A DNA stretch of 13,994 nucleotides from assembly GCA_003648395.1 (NCBI GenBank), contig QMPB01000054.1:1-13994 (forward strand), given 5' to 3'. The DNA comes from Bacteroidota bacterium. Its GTDB lineage: Bacteria > Bacteroidota > Bacteroidia > Bacteroidales > UBA1556. How positions within the stretch are numbered: the stretch's first letter is position 1; each line of letters starts with the position of its first letter. Below the pieces are notes generated by a model. It searched no databases, was not told the origin of the DNA, and saw only the letters and a program-made list of their open reading frames with translations. This document shows positions 1 to 7,748 of the stretch, piece by piece. The position numbers and the translations under genes are program-made.

Positions 1-2064
1 AATAAAACCGGAACTGGCGGAAATATAGGAATTAGCAGAGATGGTACTCAAATAGCATTGCTTTTTGCAACAGATACAGCAAAAGAGAATAAGGTATTTA
101 ATTTATATTATTGGAATGATGAAACTAATGATATTTCATTAATTGCTGACACAACGAGTGGGTTTATACCAAAAGATTATAGCCCTAGTGATAACTATAC
201 TCCTTGGTTTAGCAAAAATGGAAATAAGATGTACTTTGGCACAGCTCCTAAGCCAACCCAAGAGCCTGAGGATACTTTATTAGCCAATGAGAAATACCAT
301 GTTGATATTTGGAATTACCAAGACAAATTGTTGCAGCCTCAACAAAAATTACAGGCCTCTAAGGAGAAGAAAAGAACTTATTTAGCACAATATGACGTAA
401 CAAATAAAGAGATAATTCAGCTTGCTGATTCAACTGTAAGAACAATTCGTTTTGCAATAAATGACAAATCACACTTTGCATTAGGTGTTGATGATATAAG
501 CTTTGCCAAGGAGCAAAGTTGGGATGGGTGGTACTCCAATTACTATGTAATAAATACTCATGATGGTAGCAAGGAATTAATTTTAGAGCATTTTCAAGGA
601 AGTATTCGTATTTCTCCAAATGGAACTTATGTTGTGTATTTTAAAGATAAAGCATGGTATTCTTACGATATAAAAGCTAGAATACATATAAACCTAACAT
701 CGAAACTAGATGTAAACTTTTATAACGAAGAGCATGATACGCCAAACGAAGCTAGAGCATATGGAATTGAAGGATGGTATACCAGAGACAAATATTTTGT
801 TGTAGCTGATAGATATGATTTATGGAAACTTGACCCATCAGGCAATCAAGCTCCAGAGAACATAACTAAAGCCTTTGGTCGCAAAAACAATATCCGTTTT
901 AGTGAAATAACATTAGATAGAGAGGAGCATAAGTATTTAAATGAAGAAAATCCACACCTACTACGTGGCTTTAACGAAAAGAATAAATCTGGAGGATATT
1001 TTTCACTTAATTTGGATGAAAAATCAGATCCTAAAGAATTAATAAACTCTGACCACAGATACTACTATCCTTCAAAAGCTAAAAATAGTAATATTATTAT
1101 TTTCCGTAGAAGTTCTTTTACTGAATTTCCTGATTTGAATATCACTACCATAGATTTTGATAATATAAATAAAATATCAAATACTAATCCTCAACAAAAA
1201 AATTATAATTGGGGCACAGTAGAGCTCACTAAATGGACTGCATTCGATGGTCAAGAGTTGGAAGGATTGATTTACAAGCCTGAGAATTTTGACAGCACAA
1301 AGCAATATCCTATGCTTGTATATTTTTATGAGCGTTACTCAAATGATATTCATAATCATTATATTCCAAAGCCTAGTCACTCTATTATTAATTTTACGGA
1401 GTATGTGAGTAATGGATATATTGTATTTGTGCCCGATATTACATACAAAACTGGCCACCCAGCAAAATCTGCCTATAATGCCATTGTAAGTGGTACTGAA
1501 TTTATGAAGAAAAACTCATGGATAGATGGTGATAAAATTGGAATGCAAGGACAAAGTTGGGGAGGATACCAAACTGCCATGCTTGTAACAATGACAGATA
1601 TATATGCATGTGCTGAGTCTGGAGCTCCAGTTAGCAATATGACAAGTGCTTATGGTGGAATCCGTTGGGGCACAGGGATGAACAGAGCTTTCCAGTATGA
1701 GAAAACACAAAGCAGAATTGGTGTAACTCTATGGGACAGCCTTGATTTATATATTGAGAACTCCCCTATTTTTCATGCCGACAAAGTAAATACACCAATC
1801 CTTATTATGCATAATGATAAAGATGGAGCTGTTCCTTGGTATCAAGGAATTGAATATTTTGTAGCTTTGCGCCGTTTGGATAAAGAAGCTTGGATGCTTA
1901 CATATAATAACGATGGTCATAACTTAATGAAGTGGCCCAATAGAGTAGATTTAAGCATAAGAATGATGCAGTTTTTTGATCATTATTTGAAAAATAAACC
2001 TATGCCAGAGTGGATGGATAAAGGATTACCTGCCATCAACAAAGGTAAAAAAGACGCCTACTAA
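1..2064 (+). CDS. S9 family prolyl oligopeptidase-like serine peptidase (5'-truncated by window edge)
   Basis: The reading frame is open from base 1, so the start lies outside the window; the TTG at 58 is internal and not a real start. The visible part is 687 residues. The first ~410 residues look like the beta-propeller domain of family S9 (repeated strand-rich WYS/YDI-type segments). An alpha/beta-hydrolase domain follows. The catalytic triad is readable: nucleophile Ser519 in GQSWGG, Asp608 in HNDKDGAVP, His640 in DGHNL (fragment numbering). The usual HGGP-type oxyanion loop is replaced by YFYERYS (441-447), a variant I recall from Bacteroidetes S9 proteins. By family, it should cleave short peptides in the periplasm or at the cell surface; the export signal would lie in the missing N-terminus. 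It ends 251 bases before the next gene. Family assignment is secure; the substrate is unknown. Confidence 0.93.
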   Translation, partial: NKTGTGGNIGISRDGTQIALLFATDTAKENKVFNLYYWNDETNDISLIADTTSGFIPKDYSPSDNYTPWFSKNGNKMYFGTAPKPTQEPEDTLLANEKYHVDIWNYQDKLLQPQQKLQASKEKKRTYLAQYDVTNKEIIQLADSTVRTIRFAINDKSHFALGVDDISFAKEQSWDGWYSNYYVINTHDGSKELILEHFQGSIRISPNGTYVVYFKDKAWYSYDIKARIHINLTSKLDVNFYNEEHDTPNEARAYGIEGWYTRDKYFVVADRYDLWKLDPSGNQAPENITKAFGRKNNIRFSEITLDREEHKYLNEENPHLLRGFNEKNKSGGYFSLNLDEKSDPKELINSDHRYYYPSKAKNSNIIIFRRSSFTEFPDLNITTIDFDNINKISNTNPQQKNYNWGTVELTKWTAFDGQELEGLIYKPENFDSTKQYPMLVYFYERYSNDIHNHYIPKPSHSIINFTEYVSNGYIVFVPDITYKTGHPAKSAYNAIVSGTEFMKKNSWIDGDKIGMQGQSWGGYQTAMLVTMTDIYACAESGAPVSNMTSAYGGIRWGTGMNRAFQYEKTQSRIGVTLWDSLDLYIENSPIFHADKVNTPILIMHNDKDGAVPWYQGIEYFVALRRLDKEAWMLTYNNDGHNLMKWPNRVDLSIRMMQFFDHYLKNKPMPEWMDKGLPAINKGKKDAY

Positions 2065-2076
2065 ATAGTTATAAGA

Positions 2077-2100
2077 AACGCCAATCTTTTCGTTGGGCTT
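2077..2100 (+). terminator. weak imperfect hairpin after the S9 peptidase gene
   Basis: Twelve bases after the peptidase stop codon, AACGCCAA and TTGGGCTT can pair at 6 of 8 positions across an 8-base loop, with a two-base internal mismatch. There is no clean T-run afterwards. It may be a poor terminator or chance. Confidence 0.25.
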
Positions 2101-2187
2101 ATGCTGCTAATTAGTTATTTACTATTGTAAACTCCTAATCATCAACATAGTATCCACCTCAACCTTGACGTTACTTATACACTATTG

Positions 2188-2290
2188 GAATGAAGAATTA
2201 GGAATTTAGAATGAAGAATTCGTCAGTCCCTGATAACTATCGGGAGAGTGATTTCCGAATGAAATGAGAAAATTATACCGAAGGCTGGCA
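2188..2290. repeat. repeat-like intergenic block (short direct repeat plus small hairpin)
   Basis: The 251-base gap between the S9 peptidase and the DUF5063 gene has no coding potential that I can see. It holds a 12-base direct repeat GAATGAAGAATT at 2188-2199 and 2209-2220 (21-base period). Next comes a small hairpin at 2227-2245, TCCC-t-GATA-AC-TATC-GGGA, with one bulged T. A GC-richer tail runs to about 2290 and differs in composition from the surrounding DNA. Such 'gaatgaagaattagg' strings and 'GATA..TATCGGGA' hairpins resemble non-coding repeats I associate with Bacteroidetes intergenic regions; that resemblance is from memory and was not searched. Boundaries are approximate. Confidence 0.4.
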
Positions 2291-2315
2291 ATTAAACATT
2301 AATAATTATAAGAAG

Positions 2316-2846
2316 ATGAGTAAAGAAAATTTAGAAAAAGTAAAATCGTCAACAGTATTGGAGTTGATAAGAGTAGCTCATGAGTTTTGTGTGTTTACAG
2401 AAAGAGTAGAGAAAACAGACATTAAAGATGTTTTGTCTTTTTATCAGAAAGTAATGCCACTAATGTATGTAAAAGGCTCACTCCTACCAGAATTATCGGA
2501 AGTAGATAATAGTTTTGCAGAAAGATTTGTATCTGAAGAACACTGGCAAAGTGTATTTATGAATATAAAAACCAAATTTGGCGACGATGAGTATTACTGG
2601 GTTGTAGATCAAAATAGAGAATTGATGAAATCAAGTTTAGCTGAGGATATTGCTGACATATACCAAGATATGAAAGACTTTGTGGTATTATTTCAGAAGA
2701 ATCAATTAGCAGCAAAAGAGAATGCTGTTGCTGACGCACATAGGTTCTTAGCAATACATTGGGGACCAAGATTAACCTCAGCTCTAAAGCATATTCACAC
2801 ATTAATATACGCTCTCGAATTAAAAGAAAATGATGAGATATTATAA
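2316..2846 (+). CDS. DUF5063 domain-containing protein
   Basis: A 176-residue, acidic, mostly helical protein with no signal peptide or membrane segment, so probably cytoplasmic. It matches the DUF5063 pattern known from Bacteroidetes: an N-terminal helix, an LPLLY/LLP-like segment (PLMYVKGSLLPEL, 48-60), an acidic DDEYYWVVDQN segment (90-100), the conserved SLAEDIADIYQDMKDF stretch (about 107-122) and a C-terminal WGPRLTSALKHIH (149-161). The length is typical of the family. No catalytic motif is apparent and the function is unknown. The ATG at 2316 follows a purine-rich AGAAG, and no better upstream start is seen. It lies 87 bases before the thioredoxin gene on the same strand, so the two could be co-transcribed. 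Confidence 0.8.
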   Translation: MSKENLEKVKSSTVLELIRVAHEFCVFTERVEKTDIKDVLSFYQKVMPLMYVKGSLLPELSEVDNSFAERFVSEEHWQSVFMNIKTKFGDDEYYWVVDQNRELMKSSLAEDIADIYQDMKDFVVLFQKNQLAAKENAVADAHRFLAIHWGPRLTSALKHIHTLIYALELKENDEIL

Positions 2847-2933
2847 TAATACAATTTATATACAAATGTATAAACCATAATTGAATATTATTGTCGTATT
2901 ATATCTATAATAAAAACCAAATTGCAAAAAAGA

Positions 2934-4355
2934 ATGAAACAAATAATTGGAATAATAATTCTCCTATCAATAAGTTTAGGATTATCTGCTCAAAAAGATG
3001 CATATAATATAAATGTAAAACTTACTGAGTCAAAAGACACTAGCATATTATTAGTTAGCTACTATGGCAATACTAATATGAAAGTTGACACAGGATATCT
3101 TCATAAAGGAAGTTATACTTTTGCTGGAAATGAGCCATTAAAAGGCGGAATTTATTTAGTAGTATTTCAGAACAAACAATATTTTGAGATTATAATTGAT
3201 GAAGACCAACATTTCTCTTTAGAAACTGACCCAAAAGACCCTATTAACAAAATGGATATTAAGGGTAGTGACGACAATTCAAATTTCTACGCCTACCTTG
3301 ATGATATAAATGTATATGGTAGAAAAAGCTCCAAATTAAATGCTGAATATAAAAAAGTTGAAGGAGACAAAGCAAGGCAAGATGAGATAAAAAAGCAACA
3401 GCAGGAAATTAATAGTAAAGTAAAAGAGACTAAAATAAAATTTATTGACGACCATAAGAATAGTTTATTTTCAAAGGTATTGCTAGCATCGCAGGAGCCC
3501 GAAATACCAACAGAGTTACCATTAAAAGAAGATGGCACTCCTGACTCTACATTTATCTACCGATATTATAAGGAGCATTTTTTTGATAATTTCGATTTTG
3601 CTGACGAAAGACTATTGCGCACCCCTATTTATGCATCAAAAATAGAGCGCTATTTTAAGAAAGTAATAGTGCAACGCCCCGATACTTTAATAAAAGAGAC
3701 CATTGCCATAATTGAGAAAGCAAAACCAAATAAGGAAACCTATAAGTATTGTATTTGGTATTTTACTTATCAAGTAGAAACCAGCAAAATAATGGGTATG
3801 GATGAAGTATTTGTTGAACTTGGTAAAAAATATTATTTAACTGGCGAGGCGTATTGGGTAAGCGAAGGTACTTTAGGAAGAATGACAAAACGTATTAATA
3901 CCTTAGATAGATTAATTATTGGCAAACAGGCTCCAAATTTAATCATGCAAGATACTAATATGCAATTACAGAGCCTTTATGATATTGATGCTGACTTTAC
4001 AATAATTATATTTTGGGATCCTGATTGTGGACATTGCAAACATGAGATTAATGGACTAATTGCTTGGTATAATCAGTCTGCAGAAATGTATAATGTAAAA
4101 GTTTATTCGGTATGCTCTGATACTAGTGTTGTGAAATGGACTAAAAAGATTAATGAATATAAAATTCATGATTGGATAAATGTGGATGGACCACGTAGCC
4201 TTACCGAGAATTATCATGATTTATACGACATTATCTCCACTCCTACTATTTACTTATTGGACAACAAGAAAAAGATATTAGCGAAGCGGCTTTCTTGGAA
4301 ACAAAATAGCCAGTATATAATTAGAAAATACGAAGCTAGTCAGAAAAAGAAATAA
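2934..4355 (+). CDS. exported TlpA-like thiol-disulfide oxidoreductase with DUF4369/DUF5106-type N-terminus
   Basis: I start this at ATG 2934 (473 aa) rather than the in-frame TTG at 2922. From 2934 the protein opens with a clean Sec signal peptide (MKQIIGIIILLSISLGLSAQ, probable cleavage near residue 19-20). There is no lipobox cysteine. Residues ~25-110 look like the beta-rich DUF4369 domain. The middle (~120-320) is helical, with a charged coiled-coil-like stretch near 130-170, as in DUF5106. Residues ~330-465 form a TlpA/AhpC-type thioredoxin fold with the redox pair Cys365-Gly-His-Cys368 (WDPDCGHCKHE) and the cis-proline loop STPTIYLL (Pro437). Such proteins reduce or oxidise disulfides of exported proteins in the periplasm of Bacteroidetes. 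A strong terminator follows, so this is the last gene of its transcript. Confidence 0.9.
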   Translation: MKQIIGIIILLSISLGLSAQKDAYNINVKLTESKDTSILLVSYYGNTNMKVDTGYLHKGSYTFAGNEPLKGGIYLVVFQNKQYFEIIIDEDQHFSLETDPKDPINKMDIKGSDDNSNFYAYLDDINVYGRKSSKLNAEYKKVEGDKARQDEIKKQQQEINSKVKETKIKFIDDHKNSLFSKVLLASQEPEIPTELPLKEDGTPDSTFIYRYYKEHFFDNFDFADERLLRTPIYASKIERYFKKVIVQRPDTLIKETIAIIEKAKPNKETYKYCIWYFTYQVETSKIMGMDEVFVELGKKYYLTGEAYWVSEGTLGRMTKRINTLDRLIIGKQAPNLIMQDTNMQLQSLYDIDADFTIIIFWDPDCGHCKHEINGLIAWYNQSAEMYNVKVYSVCSDTSVVKWTKKINEYKIHDWINVDGPRSLTENYHDLYDIISTPTIYLLDNKKKILAKRLSWKQNSQYIIRKYEASQKKK

Positions 4356-4381
4356 AGCAATAATAATTAATTATACAGATT

Positions 4382-4413
4382 AATAGAGCTATTGAAAATT
4401 CAATAGCTCTATT
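4382..4413 (+). terminator. intrinsic terminator of the TlpA-like gene
   Basis: A perfect 15-base inverted repeat (4382-4396 and 4399-4413; core ATAGAGCTATTGAA) with a minimal loop, followed by a run of T at 4412-4417. It begins 26 bases after the stop codon of the thioredoxin gene. Confidence 0.85.
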
Positions 4414-4608
4414 TTTTAATACTAAAATTAATTAATACACCTTTAGCGGATTTTATTTATTGTAATATGAACAGTTTAATTATTAAAACCTACACACTCA
4501 ACTTGAATCCTTAACTTGAATACAAGAGAAATATTTCATTTTAATAATCATCAGATTTGAATCATAATTTGTATAATATGAGTGAAATTGATAAAATACT
4601 AGGCAAAA
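4414..4608. other. non-coding convergent junction
   Basis: This is the middle of the 304-base gap between convergent genes. Apart from the two terminators at its edges I see only a short direct repeat, AACTTGAAT twice around 4500-4520, and no coding frame or RNA gene. Confidence 0.6.
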
Positions 4609-4641
4609 AAATAGCTATCAATTAATAATTGATAGCTATTT
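4609..4641 (-). terminator. intrinsic terminator of the TAXI-family gene
   Basis: A perfect 15-base stem (4609-4623 with 4627-4641, loop AAT). Read on the minus strand, the stem runs directly into a T-run (4605-4611 complement). It lies 19 bases beyond the stop codon of the leftward TAXI gene. Confidence 0.88.
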
Positions 4642-4659
4642 CAAGAATATACATTTTGA

Positions 4660-5547
4660 TTATTCTACTATTGGCTTTAAGTAATAATAAGGCCAATTAA
4701 TGTAAAGACTTTTAGTATAAACATCTTGCCATTTTTTATGACCTGATTTCTCAAATGCACCAATATTACTTTTAGTATCTGTAAGCAAAGTATTTAACTT
4801 ACGACGAGTATCTAATGTCATTTCATGAATATTACATGCAATTAATGTAGGTACTGCTAAAGTATGTACATCTTTCTTCTGCCAAGCATAAGTTCCTTTT
4901 TTAATAACCTTAGTTGTATATACTTCTTCTAATCCATTGGTAGAGATATTTACCAACTGAAGTTTAGAATCTTTACTAATCTCAGATAAAGACTTAACTG
5001 GAGCTCCACCAACATAAAAATACGCGTCAATTTCGCCAGCATTAAGAGCTGCAAGAGCATCATTAGAACTAATCTCTACATCTTTCCATTCTATTTTAGA
5101 CATGCGTTTAATAGTAGCTGCAGTTACAAAAGTACCTTGCTCAGGTGTTCCTACAGCAACCTTTTTACCTTTCAGGTCCTCAATATTTATTATTTTAGAA
5201 CCCTTTGTAGTAATTATATGTACTTCCTCATCAAGAAATAATGGAAATAGTACACGTAAATTCTTTCTTAATTCAGGACTATTTTCTTCATTATGTAATA
5301 ATACATCATACTGAATAAATGCCACAAAAATATCATTATTATTATCTACCAATTGATTGAAATTATCAACACTTCCATTGGAGTTAAGTACGACCATTTC
5401 TTGACTTGACACTTTCATCATATCTTTAGATAATGCTTCATATGTGCCATTTTCAAGACCACTTAGTAACTTAAGCTGAGCTTGGCTTGTAATACTACTA
5501 CCTAGTATTAATACTGATAGTAAAAAGAATAGTTTAAAATTTTTCAT
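4660..5547 (-). CDS. TAXI family TRAP-type solute-binding protein (exported, orphan)
   Basis: A 295-residue protein with a Sec signal peptide (residues 1-23, cleavage after SQA). The mature part shows the TAXI pattern of type II periplasmic binding proteins: NGTYEAL (33-39), NSNGSVDN (55-62), IQYD (78-81), the hinge DLKGKKVAVGTPEQGTF (124-140) and GEIDAYFYVGGAP (171-183). TAXI proteins normally capture a small organic acid in the periplasm and deliver it to a fused DctQM membrane permease. No permease gene adjoins it: the next gene upstream is a metallophosphoesterase, and downstream lies a terminator and a convergent gene. It may serve a permease elsewhere or act as a sensor. The ligand cannot be told from sequence. 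It is followed by its own terminator. Confidence 0.88.
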   Translation of the reverse strand: MKNFKLFFLLSVLILGSSITSQAQLKLLSGLENGTYEALSKDMMKVSSQEMVVLNSNGSVDNFNQLVDNNNDIFVAFIQYDVLLHNEENSPELRKNLRVLFPLFLDEEVHIITTKGSKIINIEDLKGKKVAVGTPEQGTFVTAATIKRMSKIEWKDVEISSNDALAALNAGEIDAYFYVGGAPVKSLSEISKDSKLQLVNISTNGLEEVYTTKVIKKGTYAWQKKDVHTLAVPTLIACNIHEMTLDTRRKLNTLLTDTKSNIGAFEKSGHKKWQDVYTKSLYINWPYYYLKPIVE

Positions 5548-5581
5548 AATTTAAGGTTTTGATAATTATTTAATTAATAGT

Positions 5582-5589
5582 CAAAAATA
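5582..5589 (-). promoter_or_regulatory. possible -7 promoter element for the TAXI gene
   Basis: On the minus strand TATTTTTG matches the Bacteroidetes -7 consensus TAnnTTTG exactly, 34 bases before the ATG. I do not see a convincing TTG -33 element at the expected distance upstream, so this rests on one box in AT-rich DNA. Confidence 0.35.
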
Positions 5590-5722
5590 ACTAGTTTTTA
5601 ATCTTTTATGTATAATTTAATAATAATATTAGCTAATCAGACCGCCGATACTATTCGACTCAATTAGAATACAATAATACAAAAAATAATAACCTATTTT
5701 GTAAAAATATCCAAATACTAAC

Positions 5723-7612
5723 TTATTTCAATTTATAGCTCTCTATTAGTTCTAAAGTATCAGGATTATACACTTCAATTAGAATACTATCGCCATCTAT
5801 ATTGAATATTACTAAAGCATATTGTGACGAAAATTTATCCAAATCATTGGACCAAGGCAATTGCTCTTGAGCATAATAAGGTGCACCTGCAGCTCCATTT
5901 ACAATTTGTACAAATTCCCTATTAAACTTTATTTTTTCACCTTTCCAATCGTCAGGGTATATTTTAGAGTCATTATCAATATGCAATCGAGTATAGTTAT
6001 GCTCATCACCAGTTAGCAATACTCTAAATTTTGTACTTTTATTTACTAATATATCTAGGAATTCATCTCTTCTTTCTATAATTCCTTTTTCTACAGCTTT
6101 ACCTGCTATATATGGTCTAATATCGTTATTACCTCCATACCACATATCGTTTTTGGCATGGCCACCATTAGGAAATGCCGGTGTATGAATAGTAACAAAT
6201 ACGTGGCTTATATTTTTATCTTTCTCATAATTAGAAATCTGTTTTTCTAACCAACCCAATTGATTATCCATAATATACCCATGCACATTTCCCCCAATCT
6301 GCTCAATTACACGATGATTTGGAGTATATAAGTAATTTGAATTTAGAACTATCATAGCCGTATTCCCATAAGTATAGGAGTATATATTCTTATCATAAGA
6401 TGGAAAATCTACCTTATTTGGATTAGGATCGCAACTAGAGCCATCCTCAGTAATATTACCATTGGAAGGATTCTCAAAATAATCAGCAAAAATTGCCTCT
6501 GCCGAATTAGTTTCAAAAGGAAAATTATCAACTGCGATATAATTTTTAGGATCTCCAAAGAGTTTTAAATAAGCCTCATGATTTCCCATTCCAACATTCA
6601 TTGGTATGCTATGCATATAAGGCGTCATTGTGCGAAGCCAGTTAGTATACTCTAGCCTTATTCCTTGATTATCGATACTATAACCATCAATCATATCACC
6701 AGTAAACTGTAAGAAATCTACTTCCTTGAATGTCACAAGTGCAGCCATCTTACGCATAATATATGCATTATGTCCTCCTAGATTACTCTCACCAAGCTGG
6801 GCACCACCTCTACTATCGCTCGCAAAAGCAAAACTAAACTTAGCATTTGAATTATTCTTCGGAGCAGTCTTTATTTTAGATTTAAAATAATCATCCTTAA
6901 AAGCCACAACATAAGGATACTCCTTTGCAGCATCAAGATTAGAAATTCTAAATATATGTTTCTTTGCATTTGAGCTTATATACGTACTACCATTAATACT
7001 CAAACTTGCTTCATCATTTCTATTAGTCCAAAGAGTAATAATAAGTGAATTTGATGTTAGTGCGGTTATAAAAGGGCCTGCAGTAATACTGGTTTCTATA
7101 GAAAATAATCCATCTTTCACACTAAAAGCTACATTCTTATTGGTAATAATATTATTCTCCTTATCAAATACACGATATCGAATTCTACTTTTGCCCTTCT
7201 TTTCCCAATTTGCCATATCATATACTCCCGATAGATTCTTGGCAATATTTATAAAAGCCATTCCATCCTCAATATTTATATGTTTCTTAAAGAAAACTGC
7301 ATTAGCGTATTCCATTGGCTCATCAGGATATAAACCATAAATAACTGTTCCTTCAAACTTTTTCTTAAATTCTAATAGAATACCTCCTTCAACACCTTTC
7401 TCAATATCCTCAAAATCAGATAATCTCCATTTGGATTTTTTATCCACAACATTATTCTTCTCACCTTTATTATCAGTAAAATAAATACCATCATCAGTAT
7501 CTTCAATATTAGAATATACTGCTGGGATTTCAATATTTTGGGATATACTTATAAATGGAAAAAGCAAGAAAGCAGATAATGCCAATAATTTATAAACTGT
7601 ATAATTATTCAT
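5723..7612 (-). CDS. exported calcineurin-like metallophosphoesterase (purple-acid-phosphatase-like)
   Basis: A 629-residue protein with an N-terminal Sec signal (hydrophobic residues ~7-22, ending SISQ) and no lipobox. Residues ~25-165 form a beta-rich domain I do not recognise. Residues ~165-250 resemble a fibronectin-III-like/PAP N-terminal domain. The metallophosphoesterase domain follows (~257-585): ASDSRGG (264-270), TGDMIDG (304-310), GNHE (343-346), VTIHTP (His476) and TGDEHNY (534-540). These correspond to the five metal-ligand blocks of the superfamily, but the last block reads GDEH rather than GHxH. By family it would hydrolyse phosphate esters outside the cytoplasm using two metal ions; the substrate is unknown. 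It is 175 bases from the TAXI gene and 136 bases from the butyrate kinase gene, so it is not tightly coupled to either. Confidence 0.85.
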   Translation of the reverse strand: MNNYTVYKLLALSAFLLFPFISISQNIEIPAVYSNIEDTDDGIYFTDNKGEKNNVVDKKSKWRLSDFEDIEKGVEGGILLEFKKKFEGTVIYGLYPDEPMEYANAVFFKKHINIEDGMAFINIAKNLSGVYDMANWEKKGKSRIRYRVFDKENNIITNKNVAFSVKDGLFSIETSITAGPFITALTSNSLIITLWTNRNDEASLSINGSTYISSNAKKHIFRISNLDAAKEYPYVVAFKDDYFKSKIKTAPKNNSNAKFSFAFASDSRGGAQLGESNLGGHNAYIMRKMAALVTFKEVDFLQFTGDMIDGYSIDNQGIRLEYTNWLRTMTPYMHSIPMNVGMGNHEAYLKLFGDPKNYIAVDNFPFETNSAEAIFADYFENPSNGNITEDGSSCDPNPNKVDFPSYDKNIYSYTYGNTAMIVLNSNYLYTPNHRVIEQIGGNVHGYIMDNQLGWLEKQISNYEKDKNISHVFVTIHTPAFPNGGHAKNDMWYGGNNDIRPYIAGKAVEKGIIERRDEFLDILVNKSTKFRVLLTGDEHNYTRLHIDNDSKIYPDDWKGEKIKFNREFVQIVNGAAGAPYYAQEQLPWSNDLDKFSSQYALVIFNIDGDSILIEVYNPDTLELIESYKLK

Positions 7613-7660
7613 AGAAATTTGATGTTTTGATTATCAATTAAAATCGAGAAAAATATTATC

Positions 7661-7694
7661 AAATCTTTTATCCTAAAATAAACATAAAAGATTT
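7661..7694 (-). terminator. possible weak terminator after the downstream butyrate kinase gene
   Basis: A 10-base perfect inverted repeat, AAATCTTTTA (7661-7670) and TAAAAGATTT (7685-7694), with a 14-base loop. It lies 55 bases beyond the stop codon of the butyrate kinase gene and upstream of the phosphoesterase. The stem is AT-rich and only a broken T-run follows, so termination would be weak; it could equally be a protein-binding site. Confidence 0.35.
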
Positions 7695-7748
7695 CTATAT
7701 ATATATAAGTAGTAATAATAAAATTATATATAAATATTAAAATTACAA

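Noticed and set aside
58..60. TTG as start codon of the S9 peptidase
   Set aside because: The frame stays open upstream to base 1 with propeller-like sequence, so the gene is simply cut by the window edge.
359..619. Minus-strand open frame inside the S9 peptidase gene
   Set aside because: It lies wholly antisense within a strongly recognised gene and resembles no protein family; the same holds for the other short antisense frames inside the genes of this window.
2859..2872. Small palindrome TATAC-AAAT-GTATA upstream of the TlpA-like gene as an operator
   Set aside because: Five-base AT-rich arms are expected by chance in DNA of this composition.
2922..2924. TTG as start codon of the TlpA-like gene
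   Set aside because: The in-frame ATG four codons later gives a cleaner signal peptide, so 2934 was preferred.
7695..7748. TATATA tract downstream of the butyrate kinase gene as a repeat element
   Set aside because: It is a short low-complexity AT stretch with no larger repeat structure.
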